From positions 32,477,841 to 32,541,840 of the forward strand of contig CM055094.1 in NCBI GenBank assembly GCA_029204225.1: DNA of 64,000 bases, in the 5' to 3' direction. Positions 21,641 to 32,930 of the stretch are shown here, piece by piece (position 1 is the first letter of the stretch; every line of letters starts with the position of its first letter). The position numbers and the translations under genes are program-made. The stretch comes from Diphasiastrum complanatum. Taxonomy: Eukaryota > Streptophyta > Lycopodiopsida > Lycopodiales > Lycopodiaceae. A model generated the notes under the pieces. That model did not search any database. It worked only from the letters and a program-made list of their open reading frames with translations, and had not been told where the DNA came from.

Positions 21641-22640
21641 AAGATTTCTCCTCAAGACAAGATACAAAGAGACTATTCCATTAGGAATGGGTTACTTTTC
21701 CGGAATGGAAAAGTTTGTGTGCTAGAAAATGATGATATAAGGGCGGCGGGCCCAAATCCTACATCACCCTGGCGCTCAAAGCACGCTTGACCTAGTAAAA
21801 AGGAACTTTTACTGGCCAAACTTAAAAAGTCAAGTGGAGGCATATGTTCGCAAGTGTGCACAATGCCAAGTTAATAAAGCTGAAAGACTTAAGGCAGCTG
21901 GTTTGTTGATGCCCTTGGAAATTCCTAAAAGAAAGTGGGAAAGCATTTCCATGGACTTTGTGATTGGGCTACCTCGGACGGGGAAGCAAAATGATGCCAT
22001 TTGGGTAATAGTTGACAAGTTAACTAAAATGGCACAATTCATACCAACCAAGCAAACTGTCAAAGCTTCTAAACTTGCTCAGCTTTTCGTGGAAAAGTTG
22101 TTCAGGTTGTTTGGTTTGCCGAATGACATTGTTAGTGATCGAGATCCAAAGTTCACTAGCAAATTCTGGCAACCGGTATTTGAGAAATTAGAGACCACTT
22201 TAAGTTTGGGGTCGTCAGATCATCCCGAATTGGATGGTCAGACAAAGAGGACAAACCAGTCTATGGAAGATATGCTTCGGGCATATGTTTCCATAAGGCA
22301 GTCGGATTGGGAAAGGTACCTTCCAATGATTGAGTTTGTGTATAACAGCGCAAAGCACTCCGCGACGGGTTTTAGTCCATTTTCTCTGATGTATGGTTTC
22401 CAGCCTAGGGCTCCCATTTCAGTGGGCCTCAAAGGCCTCAAGGTTAAGGCAGCAATAGATTTCCTGCATGATATGCAAGAAATGTTGCTTGTTGCTCGCG
22501 AAAACGTAAAAACGGCTCAGGATAGAGCCCAGTTTTACGCTAATCAAAAGCGACAACCTAGGGTCTACGAGGAGGGGGCTTCGGTATATCTTAGAATCCC
22601 AAAAGACTCTAAGGTATTAAAAGACTGGGAAATGTCCTAA
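21641..22640 (+). pseudogene. Gypsy B integrase
   Basis: Zinc domain at 21660-21880 (IRNGLLFRNGKVCVLENDD, damaged middle, then CAQC), then KWESISMDFVIGLPRT with the first Asp and NDIVSDRDPKFTS with the second Asp. The third acidic position lies in the SSDHPELDGQTKRTNQSMED stretch. The last 268 codons (21834-22637) are open, ending after KDSKVLKDWEMS where an opposite-strand gag begins. Confidence 0.9.
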
Positions 22641-23290
22641 GTTCTAACTCGAAGAACAAGCCGCCGGTTCTCGCCTTGTCATAGTCTCTGCGATCCAACT
22701 TGAAGTACTTTTTCCCGGCCGGGGAACCGATGTCCGTCTTGCCTCTGCCGCGCTTCTTAAAAAACTTCTTTTCTTTTTGTTCTGCCTTGGGCAAACTTTG
22801 CTCCTTGCGGGAGGCAAAATGGGCGTCATCGAAGATTTTCGCAAAGTGAACTGCATTCTCGATAGTCTACGGTTGGTTACACCGCACTTCTAGCTGAAAT
22901 TCCTTCAGAAGCCCCAAGATAAAATGTAATTTTAATAGGATAGGATCGATTCGCGAAGCAAATCGGGGCAAAATCTCCTAGAATTCTTGGATATAGGCAT
23001 CTAACGGCCTTGTACCCATCTGCACGGTGGCGAAACGCCGCCAATGCTCAAAGTCATCCAAAACCGAAAGAAAAGTCGTTTTAAAGGCTTCTTGAAAGGC
23101 ATCCCATGTGGAAGGGGCACCAGCCCTTTCCTTCAGATCCTGCCACCATGTGAACGCCTTACCGCATAAAAACATGAGGGCAAATTCGGTTTTGAAGCAA
23201 ATTCAAGGCCTATACAAGTTGAGTCGTATCTACATCAAGAGGAGGAGGTGGTGAAGATCGTCCTTCGCCGGAGGGTACAACAGGGTCCAT
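22641..23290 (-). pseudogene. Gypsy element C gag (opposite strand)
   Basis: Minus-strand start ATG at 23290 (MDPVVPSGEGRSSPPP), a stop, then FLCGKAFTWWQDLKERAGAP followed by TWDAFQEAFKTTFLSV, the retrotransposon gag capsid signature. A basic Lys/Arg-rich region (EKKFFKKRGRGKTDIGSPAG) sits at 22.65-22.80 kb. It is truncated at 22640 by fusion to gypsy B integrase. Confidence 0.82.
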
Positions 23291-24854
23291 GGCACACTAG
23301 GGAAGAAGACAAAGGAAATACGGCAAGGGCTTTGTAACAAAGTGGCTTAGGGAGCTTGAGAAGACTAGGCCACAATTAAGCTCCTCAAAGATGAAGATGG
23401 AGCCTTAACCCCCCATCCCACACCTTTTCCTTCCTTTTTGACTTTGGTGGGTGGCGGGCCTTATGGACGCCACCTAGCAAGCACATGGGCTCAAAAACAA
23501 GTGGCATCCCCTTATGGGGTCCACCTACCCTCAAAACACATGGCCACCACCCTCCCTATGCCACCTCACCCAAGGGTCACTTGGGTCACGTCCCCACCCA
23601 CATTTTGGATCACCACCTTAACCTCTTGGCCTTATGAAGCACCTAGAACTTCTCTAAGGCTTATCCTTAGGCTTAGGAGGAGGTGCAGGTACAATTGTAC
23701 GTTCAAGAGGAGGTGGGGGAAAAAATTTCACTTTTCCTCACAAAAAGTGATGAGGATGGAAGAATTACAAATTTTTTTGTATTTGCAGGTGGAGCTTTAC
23801 AACGAGGAAGAAAGAGGCCCAAGAAGATGGGAAGAAAGGCACACAAGTCTGTACTTGCAGCATGTACAACCTACAAGTACAGGCTATGTACTTTTCCTTT
23901 ATTTCCCCGTCTTCTTAAAATTTTAGAAGCAAAGCTATGGTTTAAGATAGCTTTTTATGTTTATAATGTTGCAAAACAAACTTTACAACTAAGAAAGTTA
24001 ACTTAGAACTTTCAAAGTTAAGTTTGCTTTAATAAAAGTTTTGTTTACAAACTTTGTAACTTATGTTTGTAAACTCTGTGTTTTTGCTTTGAAGGATTTA
24101 GAATGTACTTTGGTAGTACAAACAAATTTACACAAAGTTACTAAGCTTTTTAAAGTTTTGTACTTTGAAACTAGTTCGTTTTGCAAAGTTTAGCAAGACT
24201 CAAGATTGAAAGCTTTGTTTGCTAAAGCTATCACACCCCACAAGTACTTTTGAAAAGTACTGACAAAAGGACGTTTTCTTATCCAACCTCCCCATCTAAT
24301 TGCATAGAGTGGCTGGCCGCTGCCCTGCAGTGTGGTGTAGTGTGGCGCAGGCTTCCAAACGGCCAGTGAGGCCCTAGTACAGCACAAAACCTGACGCAGA
24401 CAGGTCCGCAGATCCGCGCGCGCGGGTGCGGGCGGATGGGGTGAACAAAAAAAAAATCAACTTTATTACGCCTGTACGGACAGTCACTAGGGCCTAAACA
24501 AAATCAAGAAAATCATAAAAAAAATTACTGTCAAGAAAAGAAACAGTGTTTTTTTCTACAAAATTTTCTTTACGATTCTAAGTCTCAAATCAAGGTCCAA
24601 AACCATATTAGTTTCAAAATTATTTTAACAGCCGGTAAACAGCTAATAAAAAATCAGAAAATCAGAAAACTTCCACCATAGCTAGCAAAGGTGGCCCGTG
24701 GTCTATCCAAACGACCTCGGATTGAGACAAACCAAAAAAGCAAAGTTGTTCATCTCAAATCAACAAAGACAACTAAGCCTTCAAAGAACATCAACCAAAA
24801 GCTTAAACTAACCAAAAACTTAAGAACGATTGCACCTTATACACAATGATCGGT
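23291..24854 (-). mobile_element. Gypsy C leader
   Basis: Region between gag start and PBS on the minus strand. It includes AT-rich stretches with repeated aaagtttgtaac/gtttacaaac phrases (23.94-24.19 kb) and a short CG-rich run (24410-24440). No domains. Confidence 0.45.
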
Positions 24855-24869
24855 GGCTCTAATACCAAA
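24855..24869 (-). other. Primer binding site, gypsy C
   Basis: On the minus strand tttggtattagagcc, a tRNA-Met-type PBS with one transition, abuts the LTR end. Confidence 0.75.
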
Positions 24870-25390
24870 TGTTATAATCCCCATCATCGATTCGGTCATT
24901 GCTGAAGCACAAACAGGTGACGAACGCTATGTTACTGCCCAACCATAGAGGTACTGCCACCTCACCCCCGTGCACTGGAGCTATAGAACACCATCAAGCA
25001 AGCTCGGATCTCCAATAAGCCATAGTGTCCCATACCACCATACCTTACCCTCGACCCTCGCCTACCTACATCCTGAGGCCTAGATAATCGTCCTGACCCC
25101 AGTGGAAGAGCTCTTCATTCTCCAAGAAAGAATGAACACCAAGCTCATGGAGATCCACTTCTATATACATAGTCCAAGTGGGGTCATCTCCAACCATAGG
25201 AGTCACGCATGACCATCGACACACGGCAGTTGTGCACACTGATGCGGGTCCATAATAAAGAGTCATTGTGCGCCAATAAGACATTGACATGTGGTACCCA
25301 AAAGACCTATAGCTCCAGATCAGCGTTCCATCCCATAAATGAGACCATCACCTCAAGTTTCCTGTTGCGTGCCCTTATGGGTACGTAACA
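24870..25390 (-). mobile_element. Gypsy C 5' LTR
   Basis: 521 bp. On the plus strand it begins TGTTATAATCC and ends GTACGTAACA, i.e. TGTTA...TAACA inverted ends. It is directly next to the PBS. Its minus-strand start TGTTACGTACC resembles the gypsy A LTR start TGTTACGTCC, suggesting related families. Confidence 0.72.
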
Positions 25391-25679
25391 CTGAGCCCCA
25401 TGCCACTCCATCAGAGCCTTCATGACCATCAGCATCATCAGTTGCTAGTGCTTCACAACAGAGGCAGGCCCTACCATGAGTGGGGAGGGAAGCACAACAC
25501 ATATCATGCCATCCTCAGATACACCCCTCATTGGTCCATCTACTACCACAGGGCATGTCAGACCTCGGCTGCATACCACTGCACATCAAAGACATGTTAG
25601 GCCCAGAGCTTCTCATCAGACTACATTGGATAGAGGGTGGCATTGGGCAGAGGGCCAGCACAAGATTGGCATGAGACTG

Positions 25680-26345
25680 TTGGCCTAGTTTTTTTACAAG
25701 GCTAGCGTTCCTTTTGCCCTTGCTGACACCCACATTTTCAGAGAGATGATGCTTCCAATTGGCATCAATGGATGCTTCATGGAGGCCTCCCAGGAGAGAG
25801 ACGATACAAACTCCTACGTCATGAGGAGGAGACCATAAGATGGGAGCTGAGCCCTATTCGAGCAACCTGGCAAATGTAAGAATCTATTTTACCTTTTATC
25901 ATTTTCATTTCAAAAGTTTCTTTCACATTTGTTGCATCTTGCTCGTATGTTTGATATGGCAAGTGTGGTTTCATATGGCAAGTGTAGAGCCTAACTTATG
26001 TCTGATTGAATTTGTTTTGCAATTACAATTGCTCCATATTGTCCGACGGATGGACTGACACTTGTCACAGAGCTGTCATGAATATCATGGTTTCCTGCTT
26101 TGGTGGCACTGTATTTTTTACAAGGAGTGGATGCCACTCGTGAGGGTGCATCTATCACCGCAAACATCTACAATGTAGTGAACTCATCTATCCAGGAGAT
26201 TGGGGTCGAGCACGTGGTTCAAGTTGTCACAGACAACGCCACGAACTGCAAGAAAATGGGAGAGTTGCTCGACACCTACAACATAGCTCGAGGACCTCCT
26301 ACGCAAGCTGAGGTTGAGGATGATATCTTTTGGAGATGCACAAGC
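25680..26345 (+). pseudogene. hAT-superfamily transposase fragment (copy 1)
   Basis: FFYKASVPFALADTHIFREM resembles the early core of plant hAT transposases. It is followed after breaks by SDGWTDTCHRAVMNIMVSCF (DUF659-type DGWTD) and then IGVEHVVQVVTDNATNCKKM, the GxxNVVQVVTDNAxN signature with a catalytic-region Asp. Frameshifts occur near 26100. The dimerisation end is absent. No terminal inverted repeats were identified. Confidence 0.83.
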
Positions 26346-26450
26346 AGATGGATGCCCGCTCTGCACGATGCCACAGGAGAGCAGCCAAGAGGAGAGGAGA
26401 TAGGGAAGAGGGAGATGAGCAGGGTTCACGGGAGGAGGGAGAGGAGTATA

Positions 26451-26885
26451 TGTTAGAAATTAATGTTTTTTTGCACCCCTGATGTTGGTTTGGCCATGCC
26501 TGCGAGCTATTTTAGGGGCCATTTTCTATTTCTGATAATTCCTAAAGTCCATTTAGTTGTTTATGTATGTAGATGGAGCACTAGTTCTAGGATAGAACTT
26601 GGTTTTATTACTTAGTAATTCATTATGGGTCTTTACCCAAAATAGGTAGCAATAATAGCAATTAGCTTTTTGCCTTTAACTTTTGCTTTTTGCTTTTGGC
26701 TTTTCACAAGCTATAGAGAAAGTAACTAAATAGGCTGGCACTCCACCACAAAATTAATTCCATTGTATAGAACTTTGATCATTCCTCTATAATCAGAGTT
26801 CTCTTCAATCTCTATGCTGATCTTGGTTTTGTGAGTGCTAATATGATCAAATTCCTATCTAGAATTTGTGGATCTTATTTTGACA
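26451..26885 (+). mobile_element. Copia element 1: 5' LTR
   Basis: 435 bp, TGTTAGAAAT ... TTTTGACA, followed by a degenerate tRNA-Met PBS. It inserted just after the hAT fragment. A similar TGTTAGAAA start is seen in the LTR at 52647. Confidence 0.7.
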
Positions 26886-26899
26886 TAGTATCAAAGGCA
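26886..26899 (+). other. Primer binding site (degenerate), copia 1
   Basis: tagtatcaaaggca, two or three changes from TGGTATCAGAGC, directly after the LTR end. Confidence 0.55.
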
Positions 26900-27446
26900 G
26901 GTTTTGTGACCATGGAGCTGTCAAGATCCAAAGGTGAGAGAGAGAATTTGTTTTGCAGGTTGCAACAAGATTATTGGAGTTGATCGCTGCATGTTACTTG
27001 AATCAGGATCAAATGGTTGAGCTGAGTTGGAATCAGATCTGAGTTGTTGCTACTAATTACTGGCTGCCTGTTGGATCGTTGCCTACTGACTGCAGAAATC
27101 AGATCTTTGCCTGTTGTTCGCTGGCTGTCTGCTTATAGATCACTGCTGGTGTTGAATCGCTGAATATGCTTGTAGGTTGGTCGCTGCAGGATCAGATCTA
27201 CAATACCTGATCGTTGCATGAGTTGCCTTACAGACTTGACTTAGTTTGCTAGCTGCTTGTTGGATTGCTGCCTGAAACGAATAGATTGTTGGCTGAAAAT
27301 CAAAGTATCGAATTGTTCTATCAGGGTTGTGTGTAGACCTGAACATGTGCACTGGAAGAGGAGAGATCAGGAACTAACAGGGTTGCTGACCTATAGATTT
27401 GTTGCCACAAGGGTGTGCTGAAAACAAGGTAATTGGCATTAGTACA

Positions 27447-27590
27447 ATGGCAGGGTTGAGCACTGTTGTGTTGTCGGAATCTAGGAAGCTAGATGGTACA
27501 AACTACAGCATATGGAAGTTCAAGATGCAGATTAAGAATGACTTTATTGACTGGAAAGTTTTAGTGGAATGGAATTGAATTTCCAAATGG
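27447..27590 (+). pseudogene. Copia 1 gag start
   Basis: ATG at 27447 reads MAGLSTVVLSESRKLDGTNY followed by SIWKFKMQIKNDF. L.G.NY..WK..M is the N-terminal signature of plant copia gag. A shift and stop follow near 27580 and the rest of the element is missing. Confidence 0.8.
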
Positions 27591-29325
27591 TATTAAGTCA
27601 GAATTGATGTCAAAGGTGTGGCAGTCCAACTCACTCAAAAACTTGCCTCGCTAAGTCCTAGAGGATTTGTAGGCTCATCCCATAATTCATGCCTCAACCC
27701 GAGTAATATGTCAACGAATTCCTAAGTCCACTCTTATATAGCTTCAGACCAAGCAATATTTCCAAGAGTGCTTTATAACCCCCCATGCATGTCAATTCTA
27801 CCGACTCTACAACTAGCTCCAAGTCCTAGACTTCTCGTCATCATCCAATCACTAAGGAAATCTCTTAACCCCAAAGTTTGATTTCAACGTACTTTTGCTA
27901 GCTTCAAAATAACTAGTTCTAAATAGCCCTAGTACAAATCTAATCAATTAGGGACAAAAGAAAGTCCACCCACTAAGCCTCAACCAACCAACCTCATCAT
28001 GCATGGCGTGGACTAAATGCTACCACATCTCTACTCATTTTATCATTGTCGAAGGTTACACAACCTTACCTATTACTACCAGAAAATAAATACCTATGCC
28101 TATTATAGCTTCCTCAATTTTTATATCAACTTTGATGCATAATTACATATGTTACATAATTTTTATATTTTTTGTCAACTCAACCTATGTTTATTTCTCA
28201 TGGCCTCATCCTTAGATGGCTCCACCATGGCATCCCCATGAAGCATCTGTACTAGCATTGGAAACCACAACACACAGAACTCATACGTCCCCACAGAACA
28301 CACAAAGGTCATACGTTCCCACATCTTCACAGATTCAGAACTTGTCGATAATATTCTTAGGAAAGGGATCTCAGAGTAGAGAATATCATATTTTATTGTA
28401 CTTTATGAGGCTTAGCAGATGACTCGACCACAAAGCGTCTATACTACTATCAGGCACCACAGCACAAAGACCTATACACATCCCCGCGTCTCCATGGACC
28501 CACATCTTCAATAGATTGAATCCCTAGGAAAGGGATCTCGGAGTAGATGACATCACACTTGATCGTACTTTATGAGGCTTAGTAGTCACTCTATGCTAGG
28601 GCATTCTTTATATATCATTGTTATATCTATTTGTGAAATTAGAATTTATATATCATTGTTGTCCAGAATAATAATTGTCATACCAAAGGAGACATGCAAT
28701 CTTTCGAATTATGGAGTCACGGACCATCAATTTCATCAAGCATAGCGTGGACCAAATGTTATGACATCCCTACTATGTCGTCAATGCAGATCACATACAT
28801 AAACATATGTCCGCATTAGCCTTCATACAGTTGTGCAATAAACAACATAATGAGTTTCTATCAATTCTCCAGTAGGTGAAGGCAGACTTGGTCATAATGA
28901 AGGCTTGCACTAAAGAGCCAAGCCAATCAATTAAAGTTCTACTTTCTCATGTAGAAATTAAGCAAAGTTACATTTCATCGCTTTGGCTTGCTTAAAACCT
29001 AGCTAAAAAACATTTTAGTTCCAGGGAACTGCCATCACCTAAGTAGATGATCAACGTTAATTTTCAGAGTTTGGACTGTTTATTATGTATGCAAATATGC
29101 ATTATGCTTCCACATGAGATTATTATGCAAATTGTATTTGTTCGTATTATGTACCATTTTGGTACCTCAAAGATGGTATAGAATCTTTCTTTCCTTTTTC
29201 CTTACAATTGCCAATACTTTTATATTAACGTATATCTCATACTAAAGAAACACACACAGGAAAAAAATAACATTCTACCACTGATAGGTGAGGAAGTTAA
29301 AATCAATGTCATTGAGTTCACCTAC
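27591..29325. other. Intron 5, 5' part, with a diverged tandem repeat at 28225-28590
   Basis: Two units of about 167 bp share catcttca, ggaaagggatctc.gagtag, gtactttatgaggcttag and allied phrases (gaaagggatc at 28361 and 28528). Elsewhere in this stretch I see no gene, LTR or domain. Confidence 0.55.
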
Positions 29326-29372
29326 CTGTAAAGTGCAAACAGAATCTGTGGCAGAAAATATCGTTCCAATAG
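29326..29372 (-). CDS. NHX: NHX exon 5 (ATDS motif)
   Basis: 47 nt. Acceptor tatttacag, donor gtaggt; it enters in phase 1 and ends in phase 0. It encodes AIGTIFSATDSVCTLQ, among the most conserved blocks of the family, including the Thr-Asp pair facing the ND motif in the ion site. The exon is too short to be found by ORF length and is supported by motif and splice phase. Confidence 0.94.
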
Positions 29373-29496
29373 CTGTAAATAGCACCCTAGTGTTAGACCA
29401 AAACAAATAGTACCACAGCATTAGTCAGATACACCTATAATAGTAGTCCATTATGCACAATCGCTTTCACAAAAGGGTGTATTTCATGTTTCTCAC

Positions 29497-29556
29497 CAAG
29501 GTAATCTTGCATCGTCAGGCTCTTCAGATGAAACCTGGGAAAGAGATACCTGCAAC
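29497..29556 (-). CDS. NHX: NHX exon 4
   Basis: 60 nt, entering and leaving in phase 1. It encodes CRYLFPRFHLKSLTMQDYL, matching the family pattern ..LFPKL....L...DYLAIG. The frame requires the acceptor ttgttag just before 29556. A second AG (ttgcag) 7 nt further in would shift the frame onto an early stop. Donor is gtgaga. Confidence 0.88.
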
Positions 29557-29672
29557 CTAACAAGCAACGCAGCAGAGCTCCAAGTCAGACATTTAGCAAA
29601 AACAACAATAACCTAATGCCTATGCAGAACTTTGTAATTTTGGTATTAATGTTAATGACTAGGCAACTGTAC

Positions 29673-29770
29673 CAGTAGCGATAATAGCAGTCGAGATGAA
29701 GACTCCAACAACTCCAAACATCATGATAGCTACAAAATTCTGAAAAAAATGTTTCTTCTTAACCTGGAAT
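29673..29770 (-). CDS. NHX: NHX exon 3
   Basis: 98 nt. Acceptor ttctaacag, donor gtacag; it enters in phase 2 and leaves in phase 1. It encodes FQVKKKHFFQNFVAIMMFG and then VVGVFISTAIIAT. FQVKKK.FF.NF..I. is strongly conserved directly after the amiloride motif. It is separated from exon 4 by only 116 bp, in sharp contrast to the multi-kilobase introns on the other sides. Confidence 0.93.
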
Positions 29771-29965
29771 CTGTTAGAAGATGCAAAGTTCAAGCCATGT
29801 AAAGCACCTGAATATGCATGTGTATCTTCACAATTCAACTTTGCATAGAAGTAGCACCATATGTTAAAAAATTTCCAAGCTCAAGCTAACCTAATGTGTC
29901 ATAGCACATCTTTTTGAAAACTTTTCCAAAAGCTGAAAAACTCCCTTTGAAAGGGAAAAAATATC

Positions 29966-30812
29966 TCTTTGTCTTAGAGCTTTGATTCCCACATGCTATG
30001 AAGGCACAAACTCCCACAAAAATCTGATCTTAGCATTTTCAATAAGCTTTCTTATGCTTTATATGTTCTCTATGAAGGATTTCACAGCACACCCTAGCCT
30101 ATTCACTCTTCTTCAAACCCATTCTCTCTCAAAGTAATCATCCACCAAAGTAGGTCACTACATCTTTTGACTAACCCACAGTTGTTTATGGTAGTTCAGT
30201 TGTCTTATATCACAAGTAATAGCTTGCAATTTATCTAGTACGATCTTATTTTTTGCTAACCTGCAATATGGGTGCCGATTCTATCAATGAGAACAGATGG
30301 AAATTTTAGAAACTATGTAGACATTAAAGTGCGTAAACATGTATATGTTGGTATTATTTCAGGTTTCGTTATGCAGCTGACTAATTCTTTGCAATTGTGG
30401 TTAGGGCAAAATTCTATCATCTACAGCTTCCCCCTTGGCTGCAAGTTCTCCCATAAATATAGTCGATACACCTTCCAAGGTATCAGCACATTTTTCAAGC
30501 TATCAAGCACTTCTAGTATTTCCCTTATCCTTATAACACTTAATAACACCAATTCCTTTATCCTTAGAACAATTATTGACACCAAGTTGGACAAGAACCA
30601 GCTCTTAGGGTTTTCTCTGACCCAGAAATTTGTCTTTGCTTAGAGCTTTGATTCCCACATGCTATGAAGGCACAAACTCCCACAAAAATCTGATCTTAGC
30701 ATTTTCAATAAGCTTTCTTATGCTTTATATCTTCTTCACTCTCTATGAAGGATTTCGCAGCTCACCCTAGCCTATTCACTCTTCTTCAAACCCATTAAGG
30801 ATCTCTCTCAAA
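29966..30812. repeat. Direct repeats of about 170-180 bp flanking about 500 bp
   Basis: Copies at 29966-30134 and 30632-30812 share long identical stretches (agagctttgattcccacatg, tgaaggcacaaactcccaca, cctagcctattcactcttct). They differ by a small insertion (cttcactctc) and point changes. The spacing is 666 bp. The arrangement resembles a miniature LTR element, but no PBS or TG/CA ends are evident. Confidence 0.75.
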
Positions 30813-30834
30813 CACATTGTCAGGGAATACATTG

Positions 30835-31256
30835 TATAGTCCATACTTCTATGTTATGGCCGTATCAGTATCTGCATCTTTATGAGGTCTCGCAATTGGT
30901 TTTACAAGCCTAAATTTTTAAGCCCCTCTTCATATTTAGATAAAACAAATTACAAAGATAAGGCTAAATGCCTTAATTTAGAACCCTATAGGAAGTCGCA
31001 TTTGCAGCCTTCTAGACTCATTTAATTTTAATATTAGTAGGGGCCACGGATATACCATTTCTTAGATTATGAGTTTGGAGTCTTGAGCTTCTTGAAGGGG
31101 GAGTTCTATGTTTTCCTGGAGATTTTAGTTGGAGATCTGCCTGACTATCGGCAGCCATCGTGATCCATCAAGTTTTTTTAGTTGTAGATTGCTTTGTGAA
31201 TGTTATTTGATGTTTTATGCTTTCATTGATACCAATATCTATGATAAGGTTCATAA
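30835..31256 (+). mobile_element. Non-autonomous LTR element: probable 5' LTR remnant
   Basis: ctgttatggcc/tatgttatggcc, ctcgcaattg.ttttacaa.ccta, aaccctataggaagtc and cttctagactc phrases match 32.73-32.90 kb, giving a paired repeat. It ends at a PBS (31257). The 5' limit is unclear. Confidence 0.5.
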
Positions 31257-31270
31257 CATGGTATCAAAGG
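31257..31270 (+). other. Primer binding site (degenerate)
   Basis: catggtatcaaagg, close to TGGTATCAGAGC, at the right end of the proposed 5' LTR. Confidence 0.5.
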
Positions 31271-32088
31271 ACTTTCCCGTTGTCACCTACTTGCTAGAAA
31301 AAATTTCCCCTAGCCCCCAAGCCACTCTTATTCAAAGTTGTACTTTTTACTCTCACAACAGATACTGATTTTATTTTGGGTCTTCCTCGCACACAACATT
31401 GACATGACACGTGTTTTGTGGTTCATCATTGTTCTAAAAGTCACTTTTTATTCCTGTGAAGTCTAACCTTGTGTCCGAGCAAAGCACAGTGACCAGGGAA
31501 CATGGCAACGTGTCTGTTTAGACGTGCCATGCATTCCCAGACCTGCTCTAGTTAGGAACGAGCTCAGGAACGTACAAAAGAACGCATTCGCTGGTCACAG
31601 TTTCTGGAAAGCCTTAAAAACAAGATAAATGAAGGAGGAAGGCTTGGGAACATGATTATGAACGCATTCCCTGGTCACAGTTTCTGCATCTAGAGGTAAT
31701 TTACATATGATTTGTTTATATAGTAGTGCCATTGCATAGATGAGATCCTCGTCCATTGTTGATTTCAATATACAAAATCCTATCGATTTCAAATTTTGAA
31801 GTGTTTGTATATGTTTTTATTATATGTTAGTATGTTGGTGTGGCATTCCCATTCCCATGCCCATTGTTATAGGGACGTTCTCGTTCCCATTCCTTGTTCC
31901 CATTCCCATGCTCGCTAAGTGTTTGTATTTTGTTATTTGAGAATTTTTGCTTAGATGGACTTCCTCAGTCTATTCTTACTGACTGTGTGTGATATGCAAT
32001 TACTTCTGGTTTTGGAAAGAGAGTGGCACACGAGTTGCTCTAATAGTTAAAAATGTTGAAGCCCTTGGCCCGCATTGAGTACAATGTT
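31271..32088 (+). mobile_element. Internal region of the non-autonomous LTR element
   Basis: About 0.8 kb with no coding frame. It has a small direct repeat (gaacgcattc.ctggtcacagtt near 31580 and 31660). The size and lack of gag-pol fit a non-autonomous LTR derivative. Confidence 0.4.
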
Positions 32089-32103
32089 TAAAAAAGGGGG
32101 AGT
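32089..32103 (+). other. Polypurine tract
   Basis: aaaaaagggggag immediately before TGTTATGTAC, the standard second-strand primer and LTR start arrangement. Confidence 0.65.
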
Positions 32104-32930
32104 GTTATGTACATACCACTCATGCACCGGAACACGTTCCAGTGCACCCCCAGTTCCGGAAACCTCGTTCAGGAACGGAAGCGTTCGGAACAACGAAACG
32201 TTGTCCAAAACGCAGTAAAATAAAATTTATTACATGTTATAGATAGTAGATACATTCTGTATTATATAAGCAATATATTCAAAATTTAATGCTGTTTTTT
32301 GGCTATAAAAACGAAAAAAATCTAAGTTTAAAAAAAAAATTGCAACTATTAAAAACAATCTTCCATCAGATCCCCCATAAAAAAATTTGCAATTTGAATA
32401 CCATATTGCACAAAAAAAAGGCGTTCCTGAACAGCGTTCCGGGCAAATTCTCGGAACCCATTCCGAAACGTGCAGTGCAACTCTGGTACCAAAGTTCCAG
32501 GTGCCGTGGTACGGCACAGGTGCCGCGGAACTGAAGTTCCACGGCACCCACGGCACCTGCTTTTTTTTTTTAAGTCATTTTTTAGTGAAGAAAACCGAAA
32601 AAAAAACAGGTGCCGTACCACGGCACGTGTGCCGTGGTACGGCACCTGGTAGGGTAGCTGGACCCCACGGCACCTGTGCCGTGGGGTACTTTGTCTGGTA
32701 CATACAAAACATAATCCACATTTTTCTGTTATGGCCATATGAGTACCTGCAGCTGACCAGGATCTTGCAATTATTTTTACAACCCTAAATTGCTATTTAG
32801 AACCTCGTCTAGATAAGACTTTTAGTCGATTAAGGCTCAATGCCCTTATTTCAAACCCTATAGGAGATCACATTTGGAACCTTCTAGACTCTTTCCATGC
32901 GCCAACATATGGACCACTTAAGGTTTTGTT
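32104..32930 (+). mobile_element. Probable 3' LTR with GGAAC/GTGCC palindrome cluster
   Basis: Starts TGTTATGTAC after the polypurine tract. It shares its distal part with 30.84-31.02 kb. Its proximal 600 bp contain the palindromes at 32607-32686 and GGAAC..GTTCC patches, absent from the 5' copy. The end is approximate. Confidence 0.45.
32480..32690. repeat. Tandem GTGCCGTGG palindromes
   Basis: The strongest is a near-perfect 42-bp palindrome with 20-bp arms (32607-32626 and 32629-32648) and a 2-nt centre. Beside it is CCCCACGGCAC-ct-GTGCCGTGGGG (32663-32686). Further GGTGCCGTGG, GGCACC and GGAACTgaAGTTCC units lie at 32500-32560. G+C is far above the flanks. Confidence 0.9.
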
